Source: J051 sp040289295
GTDB lineage: Bacteria > Armatimonadota > Fimbriimonadia > Fimbriimonadales > ATM1
Direction: 5' to 3'
Length of the DNA: 54,763 nt
Assembly: GCA_040289295.1 (NCBI GenBank)
Contig: PSLA01000016.1
Location: forward strand, 1-54,763
Shown here: positions 23,919-31,966 of the stretch, piece by piece
Layout: the number at the start of each line of letters is the position of its first letter
Position numbering within the stretch: position 1 is the stretch's first letter
Translations under genes and position numbers: made by a program
The notes under the pieces: generated by a model
Told to the model about the DNA's origin: nothing
Databases searched by the model: none
What the model saw: the letters and a program-made list of their open reading frames with translations, nothing else

Positions 23919-24890
23919 CTACTGCGGACAGGCGAGGTGCACCAAAGCGTCCCCTCGACTAACAAGCGGGTTCGTGACGTGCCCAATGATGATCCCGTTA
24001 TCGGTGGCAAACACCTTGCCGCGCACCGTACCGAACATGTCGGTGATGGCTCCCAGCACATCGTGTCGTTGCACGGCTTCCCCAAGCGTGACGTCCAGGT
24101 GAAGAATCCCTCCGCGAGTCGAGCGAATCCAGCCTCCGTCAAGGGCAAGAACCGACGAAGGGCACGGATCAACGGCGATCATTGGCAGCATCCCAAGGTG
24201 CTTCATCACGCGCAGCGTTCCAGCAACGCCGGCGCCTATGACGTCTTCCTCGAAGCGCAACACCTCGCCTCCCTCGAATAACAACATTGGCTTGCCCAGT
24301 TCCGCGGCTACAGCGCGTAGCGACTTTGCGCGTTCGCGCGCCTGAACGCACACTGGCGCTCCGAAAACTTCAGCGATCTGACGCGTGGTATCGTCCTTAA
24401 GGTTAGCTCGCACCTGTGGCAGATTGCGCCGGCCGCCGCTGCCGGTGTGAAAGTCAATGCCGATGTCACAAAGACTCACGACCCGCTGGAGAAACAGGTG
24501 TGCAAGGCGCGAGGCAAGCGAACCCTTCGCGCTGCCGGGAAAGGAGCGATTCAGGTCGCGACGGTCCGGCAGGTAACGCGATTGGGTGATGAAGCCGAAT
24601 ACGTTGACAACCGGGACGGCAACCACCGTGCCGTGCAAAGCGAACGGGTCAATCCGCTCAAGTACACGGCGGCAAACTTCTACTCCGTTGATCTCATCCC
24701 CGTGAATCGCTGCCGATAGAAGCAACGTCGGCCCGGATAGCCTACCGTGAGCGACGATCACTGGAACCGTCAGGGGCGTGCCCGTGGAGAGGGAGGAGAC
24801 GAACAGTTCAAGTCGTTCCTTCGTTCCAGGAGCCACCGTCTTGCCGAGAACAGCGACCGGCTCAGCATCGCCGCGCGTAACTTGGGCCAT
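23919..24890 (-). CDS. Succinylglutamate desuccinylase/aspartoacylase family (M14-like) protein
   Basis: A zinc-dependent amidohydrolase-like protein, 323 residues from the ATG at 24890. The zinc motif AAIHGDEINGVE, the arginine motif RDLNRSFPGSAKGSLASRLA and IDFHTGSGGR supply the two zinc ligands plus histidine. The C-terminal half is a beta-barrel (STRGGILHLDVTLGEAVQRH, VTNPLVSRGDALVHL). Similar proteins deacylate N-acyl amino acids; the substrate is unknown. A GTG at 24977 would extend the N-terminus by 29 residues without homology. The region from 24891 to the gap at 25103 holds no gene; TACACT at 25080-25085 may be a promoter reading into the gap. Confidence 0.85.
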   Translation of the reverse strand: MAQVTRGDAEPVAVLGKTVAPGTKERLELFVSSLSTGTPLTVPVIVAHGRLSGPTLLLSAAIHGDEINGVEVCRRVLERIDPFALHGTVVAVPVVNVFGFITQSRYLPDRRDLNRSFPGSAKGSLASRLAHLFLQRVVSLCDIGIDFHTGSGGRRNLPQVRANLKDDTTRQIAEVFGAPVCVQARERAKSLRAVAAELGKPMLLFEGGEVLRFEEDVIGAGVAGTLRVMKHLGMLPMIAVDPCPSSVLALDGGWIRSTRGGILHLDVTLGEAVQRHDVLGAITDMFGTVRGKVFATDNGIIIGHVTNPLVSRGDALVHLACPQ

Positions 24891-25102
24891 TCCATAAGAG
24901 AGGACGAAGCCGACCAGGAAGTTGTCTGCAGGGTTTTTGGAGCGAGGCAGGGGGACATCGGAACGAATCAGCCCCACAACCTGTCAGGATTGAGGGCGAT
25001 TTGGCCCGGACGGCACCAAATCCGCGGCACTTCGTATAGACTAATGACGAAATCCGCTGCCCGTAGGCGGGAGATAGGATACACTAACCCCATTGGAAGG
25101 GA

Positions 25103-25167
25103 NNNNNNNNNNNNNNNNNNNNNNNNNNNNNNNNNNNNNNNNNNNNNNNNNNNNNNNNNNNNNNNNN
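25103..25167. other. Assembly gap, 65 N
   Basis: N run upstream of the truncated two-component gene. The missing sequence probably contains most of its sensor kinase part. Confidence 0.99.
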
Positions 25168-25339
25168 GGGGAGCCGTAGACGCCTTGTGTCAGGCTTGGC
25201 AGTTAGCAGGCAGGACAGTGGGGGCGGGACGCTTGGAGAGGGCAAACCCGCCCCCCGATCCCTTTGAGGCAAAACTTCTTACCCGGGGCAAGGGTTCCCA
25301 TTCGTATCCCTTTGGCATTCAGACCTGAAACTGTCGGTC

Positions 25340-25822
25340 ATGATGCAATCGGTGACGGCAGTTGGCGGGGTGGTTGGGGTCGAGAATTTTACGTCCGGAG
25401 GTGCACGATTCAGCGTGTATGTGCCCCTGGACGAGGGTAACCCGAAGAACACTCGTGCCAAAAGCCCTGTCGTGGTCCTGCTGGTGGAGGACGAAGAAGA
25501 TGTCCGCCAATTCGCCGAGCAGACGTTGCTCGACGAGGGCTACCTAGTACTGAGGGCGAGCAGCGCCGAGGAGGCGATACGCGTCGCTTGCAGGCGCGCA
25601 CAACCTGTCGACCTCGCTCTTCTGGACGTTTCTCTGCCAGGGATGGACGGCGTCGCGCATGCAGAGCATCTGCTGAGTCAGAGGCTCGTTCGAAGGGTTT
25701 TATTCGCGACGCCTCACGCCGGCGAACTAAATGGAGCGACCGCCGCGCTGCTCAAGCCGTTCGGTCGAGAGGAGCTGGTGCGTTTCGTCTATGAAGCGCG
25801 TGACGACCGGTTGGATCATTAG
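25340..25822 (+). CDS. Hybrid histidine kinase C-terminal fragment with receiver domain
   Basis: Residues 1-33 (GGVVGVENFTSGGARFSVYV) match the last strands of a histidine-kinase ATPase domain. Residues 44-155 are a complete receiver domain with acidic pair E50/D51, phospho-acceptor D96 in LALLDVSLPGMDG, T124 and K139. The kinase body is missing: the frame closes at a stop near 25265, and N lies before that. A neighbouring frame upstream (PFEAKLLTRGKGSH) resembles the preceding kinase G-box region, so a frameshift near 25320 is possible. The receiver looks intact; the gene as a whole is broken or misassembled. Confidence 0.65.
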   Translation: MMQSVTAVGGVVGVENFTSGGARFSVYVPLDEGNPKNTRAKSPVVVLLVEDEEDVRQFAEQTLLDEGYLVLRASSAEEAIRVACRRAQPVDLALLDVSLPGMDGVAHAEHLLSQRLVRRVLFATPHAGELNGATAALLKPFGREELVRFVYEARDDRLDH

Positions 25823-25989
25823 CGCTTCCCCCTCTCGTCCTTCGGGGTGCGCCCGCGACGGCGCAGTGCCTCTCGAAGCAGCACCTCGACCTGCGCGTTG
25901 ACGCTCCGGAACTCCTCGGCGGCCAGTCGTCGTACCTCCTCGAGGAGTTCCGGCCTCAACCTGACCAGGAACGACTTCCGGTCTGCCAT
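25819..25989 (-). CDS. Small Arc/ribbon-helix-helix-type DNA-binding protein
   Basis: A 56-residue protein, MADRKSFLVRLRPELLEEVR onward, with the strand-helix-helix layout of Arc/MetJ repressors (SFLVRLRPELL, then VNAQVEVLLREALRRRG) and a basic tail. It starts four bases after the SPFH gene stop and is co-transcribed with it. Its stop overlaps the convergent receiver gene. It may regulate the SPFH operon or act as an antitoxin-like protein; no toxin gene is visible. Confidence 0.75.
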   Translation of the reverse strand: MADRKSFLVRLRPELLEEVRRLAAEEFRSVNAQVEVLLREALRRRGRTPKDERGKR

Positions 25990-25993
25990 GCTG

Positions 25994-26887
25994 CTATGTG
26001 TAGAGCGTTCCCGCGTTGATGACCGGCTGCGTCGCACTCTCGCTGCACAGCACCACCATCAAGTTGCTTACCATGGTGGCCTTCCGCTCATCGTCGAGGT
26101 GTACAGTGTCGCTGGTTTCGAGTTGCTTGAGCGCCATTTCGACCATGCCGACCGCGCCATCTACGATGCGCTGTCGCGCGGCGATGATCGCGTTCGCCTG
26201 TTGCCGTCTCAACATGGCGCTCGCGATCTCCGGCGCGTATGCGAGGTGCGACAGGCGCGCCTCCAATACGCGCACTCCCGCGCGATCCAATCGCTCCTGC
26301 AGGTGTCGCTGCAGCTCGTCCGACACCTCATCGGTGTGGCGGCGCAGCGACAGAGAGTCATCCTCAGCGTCGTAGGGATACGAGGTCGCTGTGGCACGCA
26401 CGGCCGTCTCGCTTTGCGTGGACACGTAGTCGACGTAGTCGTCCACTTCAAAGCTTGCCTCATACGTGTCCACCACCTGCCATACGACAACCGCGGCGAT
26501 TTCGACGGGATTGCCGTCATAGTCGTTCACCTTCAGCGTGTCCGTGTTGAAATTTCGGACGCGAAGCGACACAGCTCGCTTGCTGAAGAACGGGTTTGCC
26601 CAGTGGAAGCCCGGCTCGCGTTCCGTGCCGACGTACTTCCCGAACAGAAGCAGCACCTTGCTGCCGTTCGGTTCGACGACGAAGAACCCTGCCGCCATCA
26701 GTCCGAAGGCGAGGACGTCGGCGATTGTGAAGCCCAGCAGCCACCAGAACTCCGGCGTAACCCCCTCAACGTGCTCCGCGACGCGGGCCATGAGCACGAT
26801 CAGGTATGGCAGCGCCAGGAACGATAGAATCGTCAGCGGCAGCACAACCCAACCGGAAGTCGTTCGGACAGTCTTTTCTTTCCTCAT
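25994..26887 (-). CDS. SPFH/Band 7 domain membrane protein
   Basis: A 297-residue protein with two N-terminal membrane helices (about 12-35 and 47-71), then an SPFH domain (NGSKVLLLFGKYVGTEREPG, RVRNFNTDTLKVNDYDGNPV, EIAAVVVWQVVDT) and a helical region (RVLEARLSHLAYAPEIASAM). SPFH proteins such as flotillin and prohibitin form ring scaffolds in membrane microdomains. AGGAG precedes the ATG at 26887; an in-frame start at 26989 has no support. The adjacent ribbon-helix-helix gene suggests a conserved two-gene module. Confidence 0.9.
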   Translation of the reverse strand: MRKEKTVRTTSGWVVLPLTILSFLALPYLIVLMARVAEHVEGVTPEFWWLLGFTIADVLAFGLMAAGFFVVEPNGSKVLLLFGKYVGTEREPGFHWANPFFSKRAVSLRVRNFNTDTLKVNDYDGNPVEIAAVVVWQVVDTYEASFEVDDYVDYVSTQSETAVRATATSYPYDAEDDSLSLRRHTDEVSDELQRHLQERLDRAGVRVLEARLSHLAYAPEIASAMLRRQQANAIIAARQRIVDGAVGMVEMALKQLETSDTVHLDDERKATMVSNLMVVLCSESATQPVINAGTLYT

Positions 26888-26981
26888 TCTGTTCTCCTTA
26901 CGATATCGTCTCGATATCAATTTGATATACGCGCGGCGGCCTCCGTAGGTTGCAGGGACATGCCCCTTCGCGCCACTCCGG

Positions 26982-26987
26982 TAAAAC
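26982..26987 (+). promoter_or_regulatory. Possible -10 element of the lyase gene
   Basis: TAAAAC ends seven bases before the ATG at 26995; there is no Shine-Dalgarno site. Confidence 0.3.
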
Positions 26988-26994
26988 ACTCGGC

Positions 26995-28371
26995 ATGCGG
27001 GAGATCATCGAGCCGTTCCGGATCAAGGTCGTCGAGCCTATAGCATTCACCACCAGGGAGGAACGGGAGCAGATCCTTCGGAAGGCACACTTTAACCCGT
27101 TCCTCATCCGCGCCGATAAGGTGCTGATTGACCTGCTCACTGACAGCGGGACAAGCGCCATGTCTGCCGCCCAATGGGCGGCTCTGAACGCTGGGGACGA
27201 AAGCTACGCCGGCAGCAAGAGTTTTTTCCGGTTTGAGAAAAAAGTTAAAGAAATCACCGGATTCAGGCACATAATTCCCGTCCACCAAGGGCGCGCAGCC
27301 GAGAAGCTTCTTTTCAGCATACTTGGCGGCGAAGGGAAGCGCATCCCTAACAACAACCACTTCGACACCACAAGGGCGAACATCGAGTTCACGGGCGCAA
27401 GCGCCGACGACCTGGTCGTGGACGAGGCGAAAGACCTTGACTCCACAGCGCCCTTCAAAGGCAACATGGACATCTCGAAGCTCGATGCTTACCTCGGACG
27501 GCACGACGCCGAAACGATTCCCTGCATTATGCTCACCGTTACGAACAACGCCGGCGGCGGGCAGCCTGTAAGCATGGAGAACATCCGCGCAGTCTCAGAG
27601 CGGGCAAGGGCGAGAGGCATACCGTTTTTTCTCGACGCCTGCCGCTTCGCCGAGAACGCATACTTCATCAAACTTCGTGAGCCTGGTTACCTCGACAAAT
27701 CACCGAAAGAGATTGCCCAAGAAATGTTCTCATATTGCGACGGCGCCACGATGTCCCTGAAGAAGGACGGCTTCGGCAACATTGGTGGGTTTCTTGCGGT
27801 AAACGACGACGAGCTGGCGGAACAAGCGCGCAACCTTCTCATTCTGATCGAGGGCTTCCCAACCTACGGCGGCATGGCAGGTAGGGACCTCGAGGCGCTC
27901 GCGGTCGGATTGGACGAAGTGCTCGACGAGGCATACCTCGAGTATCGTCTGGCGTGCACGCGCTATCTCGTGTCACGGCTGCTTGATCGAGGCGTGCGCG
28001 TAGTGCAGCCCCCTGGTGGGCACGCCGTGTACGTGGATGCGCAGGCGTTCTATCCCCACGTTCCGCCATCGAAATACCCGGCTCAGCGCCTTGTGGTCGA
28101 ACTGTATCGAGAGGGTGGAATTCGTGGCGTCGAAATCGGCAGCGTAATGTTCGGCCGGCGAGACGCGCAGACGGGTGAAGAGCAGCCGGCAGACAAGGAG
28201 TTGGTCCGCCTCGCCTTGCCGCGCCGCGTCTATACACAGGCGCATGCGAATTACCTCATCGAGATTTTCGAGCAACTGGTGCAGCAACGGCACAACGCGA
28301 AGGGCTTGCGCATCATCAAACAAAGCACGATGCTTCGACACTTCACCGCCTGGTTCGAGGAGGTGGATTAG
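26995..28371 (+). CDS. Tryptophanase / tyrosine phenol-lyase family enzyme
   Basis: A 458-residue PLP-dependent beta-eliminating lyase. It begins IIEPFRIKVVEPI, as do TnaA and Tpl, with DLLTDSGTSAMSAAQWAALN, HQGRAAEKLLFSIL, FLDACRFAENAYFIK and the PLP lysine K257 in MSLKKDGFGNIGG. These enzymes split tryptophan or tyrosine to indole or phenol, pyruvate and ammonia. The NIGG segment after the lysine and LVRLALPRRVYTQAH resemble tyrosine phenol-lyase more than E. coli tryptophanase, but many uncharacterised homologues look like this. The stop is directly followed by the ATG of an alcohol dehydrogenase gene. Confidence 0.9.
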   Translation: MREIIEPFRIKVVEPIAFTTREEREQILRKAHFNPFLIRADKVLIDLLTDSGTSAMSAAQWAALNAGDESYAGSKSFFRFEKKVKEITGFRHIIPVHQGRAAEKLLFSILGGEGKRIPNNNHFDTTRANIEFTGASADDLVVDEAKDLDSTAPFKGNMDISKLDAYLGRHDAETIPCIMLTVTNNAGGGQPVSMENIRAVSERARARGIPFFLDACRFAENAYFIKLREPGYLDKSPKEIAQEMFSYCDGATMSLKKDGFGNIGGFLAVNDDELAEQARNLLILIEGFPTYGGMAGRDLEALAVGLDEVLDEAYLEYRLACTRYLVSRLLDRGVRVVQPPGGHAVYVDAQAFYPHVPPSKYPAQRLVVELYREGGIRGVEIGSVMFGRRDAQTGEEQPADKELVRLALPRRVYTQAHANYLIEIFEQLVQQRHNAKGLRIIKQSTMLRHFTAWFEEVD

Positions 28372-29353
28372 ATGAGGGCGATCGTCTGCGAGCGGCGCGG
28401 GCCGGTTGAGTCACTGGACTTGGTTGTGCGCAATGTGCCCGAGCCTGAGGCGCAGCCTGGCGAGGTGCTGATAGACGTCGAAGTGTGCGGCGTGTGCCGA
28501 ACCGACCTACACGTCCTCGAGGGCGATTTGCCCGTCGCGAAGAACCCAGTTACACCGGGGCACCAGGTCATCGGCACGCGCCGTGATACGGGAGAGCGGG
28601 TAGGTGTGCCATGGCTTTATAGCTCGTGCCAAAGTTGCCGTTGGTGCCGCGATGGCAAGGAGAACCTATGCGACGCGCCTCGGTTCACCGGCTATCACGT
28701 TGACGGTGGCTATGCCGAGGTGATCGTAGCAGACCCCGCGTTCATCTACCCAGTTCCCGACGCGCTGCCGTCTGAACGCGCAGCGCCGCTGCTCTGTGCT
28801 GGTGTCATCGGCTATCGAGCCTACATTCGGTCAGCCGCCGCGCCCGGGAGCCGCTTAGGGCTTTACGGCTTCGGCGCCTCAGCGCATATCGTCATACAGG
28901 TGGCGAGGCATTTCGGGTGCGAGGTGTTCGTGATGACGCGCGGCGAAGGGCATCGTCAGCTCGCTCGCTCGCTCGGCGCTGCGTGGGTTGNNNNNNNNNN
29001 NNNCGGAGCCGCCACCGTCTCGCCTGGACAGCGCCATTCTGTTTGCGCCGGCGGGCGAGATCGTGCCGGCAGCGCTAACTGCGCTCGACAAGGGCGGGAC
29101 GCTCGCGTGCGCGGGAATTCACCTCAGCGACATCCCGTCGCTCGACTACCAGCGCCACCTCTTCAACGAGCGGACGCTCACGACCGTGACGGCGAACACG
29201 CGGGATGACGGGCGTGAATTGCTGCGCCTCGCCGCCGAGATTCCGATCGAGACGAGCGTAGAGGTGTTTCCGCTGGATGCCGCGCACGAGGCGCTTGGCA
29301 AGCTGAAGCACGACGGCATCCAGGGCGCGGCTGTATTGCGTGTGCGTTATTAG
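28372..29353 (+). CDS. Zinc-dependent alcohol dehydrogenase, split by a short gap
   Basis: A medium-chain dehydrogenase of about 325 residues. Catalytic zinc ligands are C and H in CGVCRTDLH and PGHQ; structural zinc cysteines are in SSCQSCRWCRDGKENLC; the nucleotide site is LGLYGFGASAHIVIQVARHF. After 13 N (28991-29003) the sequence resumes in another frame (DSAILFAPAGEIVPAALTAL) and ends normally, so the gap length is wrong rather than the gene broken. It probably oxidises a primary alcohol or reduces an aldehyde with NAD(P). It begins right after the lyase stop, suggesting the two act on a shared product. Confidence 0.9.
28991..29003. other. Assembly gap, 13 N
   Basis: A short N run inside the dehydrogenase gene that changes the apparent frame. 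Confidence 0.99.
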
Positions 29354-29505
29354 ACGGCGCGCCCCTTCCCCTCTCCGCGCTCCACCGGCGTCACCCTTCG
29401 GTAGTGGCGCGGCTGGTACGTCAATGCCGAGAGCCACTTTGTGTACCCATCTTTTTCTAGTGGATACATTAAGCGCAGGGACGGAGGGATCGGAATCTTT
29501 GATGG

Positions 29506-29538
29506 CCTCTCACTGTGGGAGAGGGTTGGGGTGAGGGG
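29506..29538 (+). repeat. Dispersed repeat family A, single copy
   Basis: CCTCTCACTGTGGGAGAGGG followed by TTGGGGTGAGGGG. It lies in the 314-base stretch (29354-29667) between the dehydrogenase and rdgB stops, which otherwise holds only family B repeats. Confidence 0.85.
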
Positions 29539-29557
29539 CGATTCGGTGGCTTGCGAA

Positions 29558-29706
29558 GGGAGGGCGAGCGTCCCGCGAGCCGTTCTTTGGGGTGTTGTTT
29601 TCGGTGTTTGCGGGACGCTCACGCTCCCTGTTCGCGAGGGCGCTCACGCTCCCTGTTTGCGGGACGCTCACGCTCCCTGTTCGCGAGGACGCTGACGCTC
29701 CCTGGG
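29558..29706 (+). repeat. Dispersed repeat family B, composite array
   Basis: Five units built on GGGAGGGCGAGCGTCCCGCG or its inverse CGGGACGCTCACGCTCCCTG, joined by TTCGCGAGG or TTTG. The first unit is inverted relative to the others and is separated by a 28-base link, CGTTCTTTGGGGTGTTG plus TTTTCGGTGTT. The same link occurs, inverted, at 33715-33755. The right end lies within the 3' end of rdgB. Confidence 0.85.
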
Positions 29707-30312
29707 AGGATGCGTCTGCCGTTCCGCCAGCGCCTCTGCCGCGAGACGCAGCACCTTGCCTCGGTGGCTGACTCCGTGCTTCTCCTCCGGCGTCATCTCG
29801 GCGAACGTCTTTCGCGCGGCGGGGTAGAGGAAGATCGGGTCGTAGCCGAAGCCGCCGTCGCCGCGCGGCTCGGGGGCGATAACGCCTTCGCAGGTCGCCT
29901 CGAATGCTTGCTGGAACCCCGCGCCTTCCGCCAGGGCGACGACACATCGGAACCGTGCGGTGCGCCGCTCCGGCGGGATGCCCTCAAGCAGGGAGAGCAG
30001 GCGCGAGATCTTCCGCGGGAACGGCAACTCCTCGCCCCCGAAGCGCTTGCTGTGCACTCCGGGCGCGCCATCGAGCGCGTCAATCTCGAGTCCTGCGTCA
30101 TCCGCGATGCACAGTTCCCCGGTCGCCCCGGTTGCGGCGCGCGCCTTGATGAGCGCATTACCGACGTAGGTGTCCTCGACCTCCTCCGGCTCGTCAAAGG
30201 GCGGGAAGTGCGTGAGGTCGAGGATGTGCCACTGGTCACCGAGCAGGCGCTGCAAAATCTCGCGCATCTCTCGCGCCTTGGCGGGGTTGCGAGTAGCGAT
30301 GACAAGCTTCAT
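29668..30312 (-). CDS. rdgB: XTP/dITP diphosphatase (RdgB/HAM1 family)
   Basis: A 214-residue house-cleaning enzyme that hydrolyses ITP, dITP and XTP. The start MKLVIATRNPAKAREMREIL, DDAGLEIDALDGAPGVHSKR, GDGGFGYDPIFLYP and EKHGVSHRGKVLRLAAEAL are the family blocks. Normal homologues end about here; the extra tail RQTHPPRERQRPREQGA is encoded by repeat family B. The start overlaps the rph stop by four bases, a common rph-rdgB arrangement. Confidence 0.95.
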   Translation of the reverse strand: MKLVIATRNPAKAREMREILQRLLGDQWHILDLTHFPPFDEPEEVEDTYVGNALIKARAATGATGELCIADDAGLEIDALDGAPGVHSKRFGGEELPFPRKISRLLSLLEGIPPERRTARFRCVVALAEGAGFQQAFEATCEGVIAPEPRGDGGFGYDPIFLYPAARKTFAEMTPEEKHGVSHRGKVLRLAAEALAERQTHPPRERQRPREQGA

Positions 30313-31031
30313 GCCAAGCCGAGCGCCTGTTTCTGCAGAGCGACAAGTTCCTCGATGCCCTTTTTGCCGAGGGCAAGCATTCGAGCGAGGCGCTCCTCGT
30401 TGAACGGGGCGGACTCGGCTGTACCTTGTATCTCGACGTATCGCCCCGTATCGGTCATCACCAAGTTCATGTCAACCTCCGCCTTGCTATCCTCTTCATA
30501 ACATAGGTCTAGCATCTCAGTGTCGTTGACTGTACCTACGCTGACGGCCGCAAGAACCTCACGGAGCGGCATCTCCTCAATGATCCGCTGGCTGATCATC
30601 CACTCGAGCGCGTCGTGAAGGGCTACATAGGCGGCGGTGATGGCTGCAGTGCGAGTACCGCCGTCAGCCTGGATGGCGTCGCAGTCCACCGTGATCGTCC
30701 ACTCACCTATTCGTGACAGGTCAACCACGGAGCGGAGGGCACGTCCAATGAGGCGCTGAATCTCCATCGTTCTCCCGTTCGGGCGCATCAGGTCGCGCTG
30801 GTTGCGCTCCCGCCCGCTTCGTGGCAGCATGCCGTATTCGGCGGTGACCCATCCTGTGCCTTGCCCTTTCATCCAAGGCGGCACACGCCCCTCGACGGTC
30901 GCGGTAACATGCACTATCGTCTTGCCGATCGTGATGAGACAAGAGCCTTCGGCGAACGGTGAGAAGCCACGCTGCAGTTTCACCGGCCGCATCTGCGTCG
31001 GGGCTCGCCCGTCCGGTCTCGTGAATGCCAT
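30309..31031 (-). CDS. rph: Ribonuclease PH
   Basis: A 240-residue phosphorolytic exoribonuclease that trims tRNA 3' ends. RPDGRAPTQMRPVKLQRGFS, AEYGMLPRSGRERNQRD, RLIGRALRSVVDL, VDCDAIQADGGTRTAAITAA and DLCYEEDSKAEVDMNLVMTD are family blocks, and the length is typical. TAAACT lies eight bases before the ATG with no Shine-Dalgarno site, suggesting its own leaderless promoter despite the operon-like order after prmA. Confidence 0.97.
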   Translation of the reverse strand: MAFTRPDGRAPTQMRPVKLQRGFSPFAEGSCLITIGKTIVHVTATVEGRVPPWMKGQGTGWVTAEYGMLPRSGRERNQRDLMRPNGRTMEIQRLIGRALRSVVDLSRIGEWTITVDCDAIQADGGTRTAAITAAYVALHDALEWMISQRIIEEMPLREVLAAVSVGTVNDTEMLDLCYEEDSKAEVDMNLVMTDTGRYVEIQGTAESAPFNEERLARMLALGKKGIEELVALQKQALGLA

Positions 31032-31039
31032 GAGCGGCG

Positions 31040-31045
31040 AGTTTA
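31040..31045 (-). promoter_or_regulatory. -10 element of rph
   Basis: TAAACT on the minus strand, eight bases before the ATG. No good -35 is seen. Confidence 0.4.
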
Positions 31046-31093
31046 CTCGGCTCAGGCTATGAGGAACGTTTGGCTCGACGCGCTTCCGACGCG

Positions 31094-31966
31094 TCAGTGC
31101 CGACCGTCCACCCGGCTATGCCTTGTTCCCGACCGAAACACCGCCGCGACCCAGCCGCCCCGCTCCACGCGCTCGTGCAACGCGAAGCCTGCCGCCTCTG
31201 CCGCGGCGAGAACGCCTTGCCAGTTCTCCGGAATCACGCCGCTGACCAGCCAACGTCCGCCCGGCCTGAGCGCGCGCGCGACCTCCTGCGCCATGCGGAT
31301 GTGTGCCGCAGAAACGATGTTTGCGACCACGATGTCGAACGCGTCTCCCTCCTGCGGCCGAGGCAACAATTCGGTGTGGATAAGTCGCACGCTGACGTCG
31401 TTACGTTCAAAGTTGTGCTGTGCAGACTGCACTGCGGCTTCCTCTCGCTCCGTTGCCCAGACCGTGGCGCCGAGGCGCGCGCAGAGAATCGCAAGCACAC
31501 CGCTGCCGGTCCCGACGTCGAGCACGCGATCACCCGGTGAGACGATGCGCTCCAACAACTCGAGGCAAAGTTGCGTTGTTGCGTGCTCCCCGGTTCCAAA
31601 CGCCTGCCCTGGCTCGAGAACGATGGCGATCTCCCCCTCGCGCGGCTCAAACTTCTCCCACGCCGGAACGATGACGATTCTGTTGCCAAGGGAGCGCCGA
31701 ACGAAGAACTGCCGCCACGACTCTGCCCAGTCCTGCTCTTCTATGCGGTTCACATCGACCTCGCACGCGCCGAGTGCAAAAAGTTGCTCGCCTACCTCGG
31801 CGACCTTCGTCCAGGCGCCCGTGGTGTCGGGCAGGTAGCCGGCGACCGTCAAACCGTCCGCCGATTGCTCAGTTCCCGAGCAACCGACAGCAACAAAAGC
31901 CTCGTGGGGCAGGGAAGCGTCGTCATGCGCTTCGGTAAAGTGCGCGGTAACCCGAAGCCACCTCAC
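31094..31966 (-). CDS. prmA: Ribosomal protein L11 methyltransferase
   Basis: A 290-residue protein with an N-terminal substrate-recognition domain (RWLRVTAHFTEAHDD) and a C-terminal SAM domain with LDVGTGSGVLAILCARLGA; the flanking LEPGQAFGTGEHATTQLCLE and DIVVANIVSAAHIRMAQEVA are the PrmA signatures. It trimethylates L11. The start overlaps the dnaJ stop by four bases, the widespread dnaJ-prmA pairing. A few C-terminal residues (RHSRVDGRH) are beyond the family end. Confidence 0.95.
   Translation of the reverse strand: MRWLRVTAHFTEAHDDASLPHEAFVAVGCSGTEQSADGLTVAGYLPDTTGAWTKVAEVGEQLFALGACEVDVNRIEEQDWAESWRQFFVRRSLGNRIVIVPAWEKFEPREGEIAIVLEPGQAFGTGEHATTQLCLELLERIVSPGDRVLDVGTGSGVLAILCARLGATVWATEREEAAVQSAQHNFERNDVSVRLIHTELLPRPQEGDAFDIVVANIVSAAHIRMAQEVARALRPGGRWLVSGVIPENWQGVLAAAEAAGFALHERVERGGWVAAVFRSGTRHSRVDGRH

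Noticed and set aside
25847..26827. 326-residue plus-strand frame opposite the SPFH gene
   Set aside because: Composition is arginine/histidine-rich without motifs; the SPFH gene on the other strand explains the region.
29600..29706. CRISPR-like array
   Set aside because: The repeat units are irregular, inverted in places, and separated by only a few shared bases, with no unique spacers and no cas genes.
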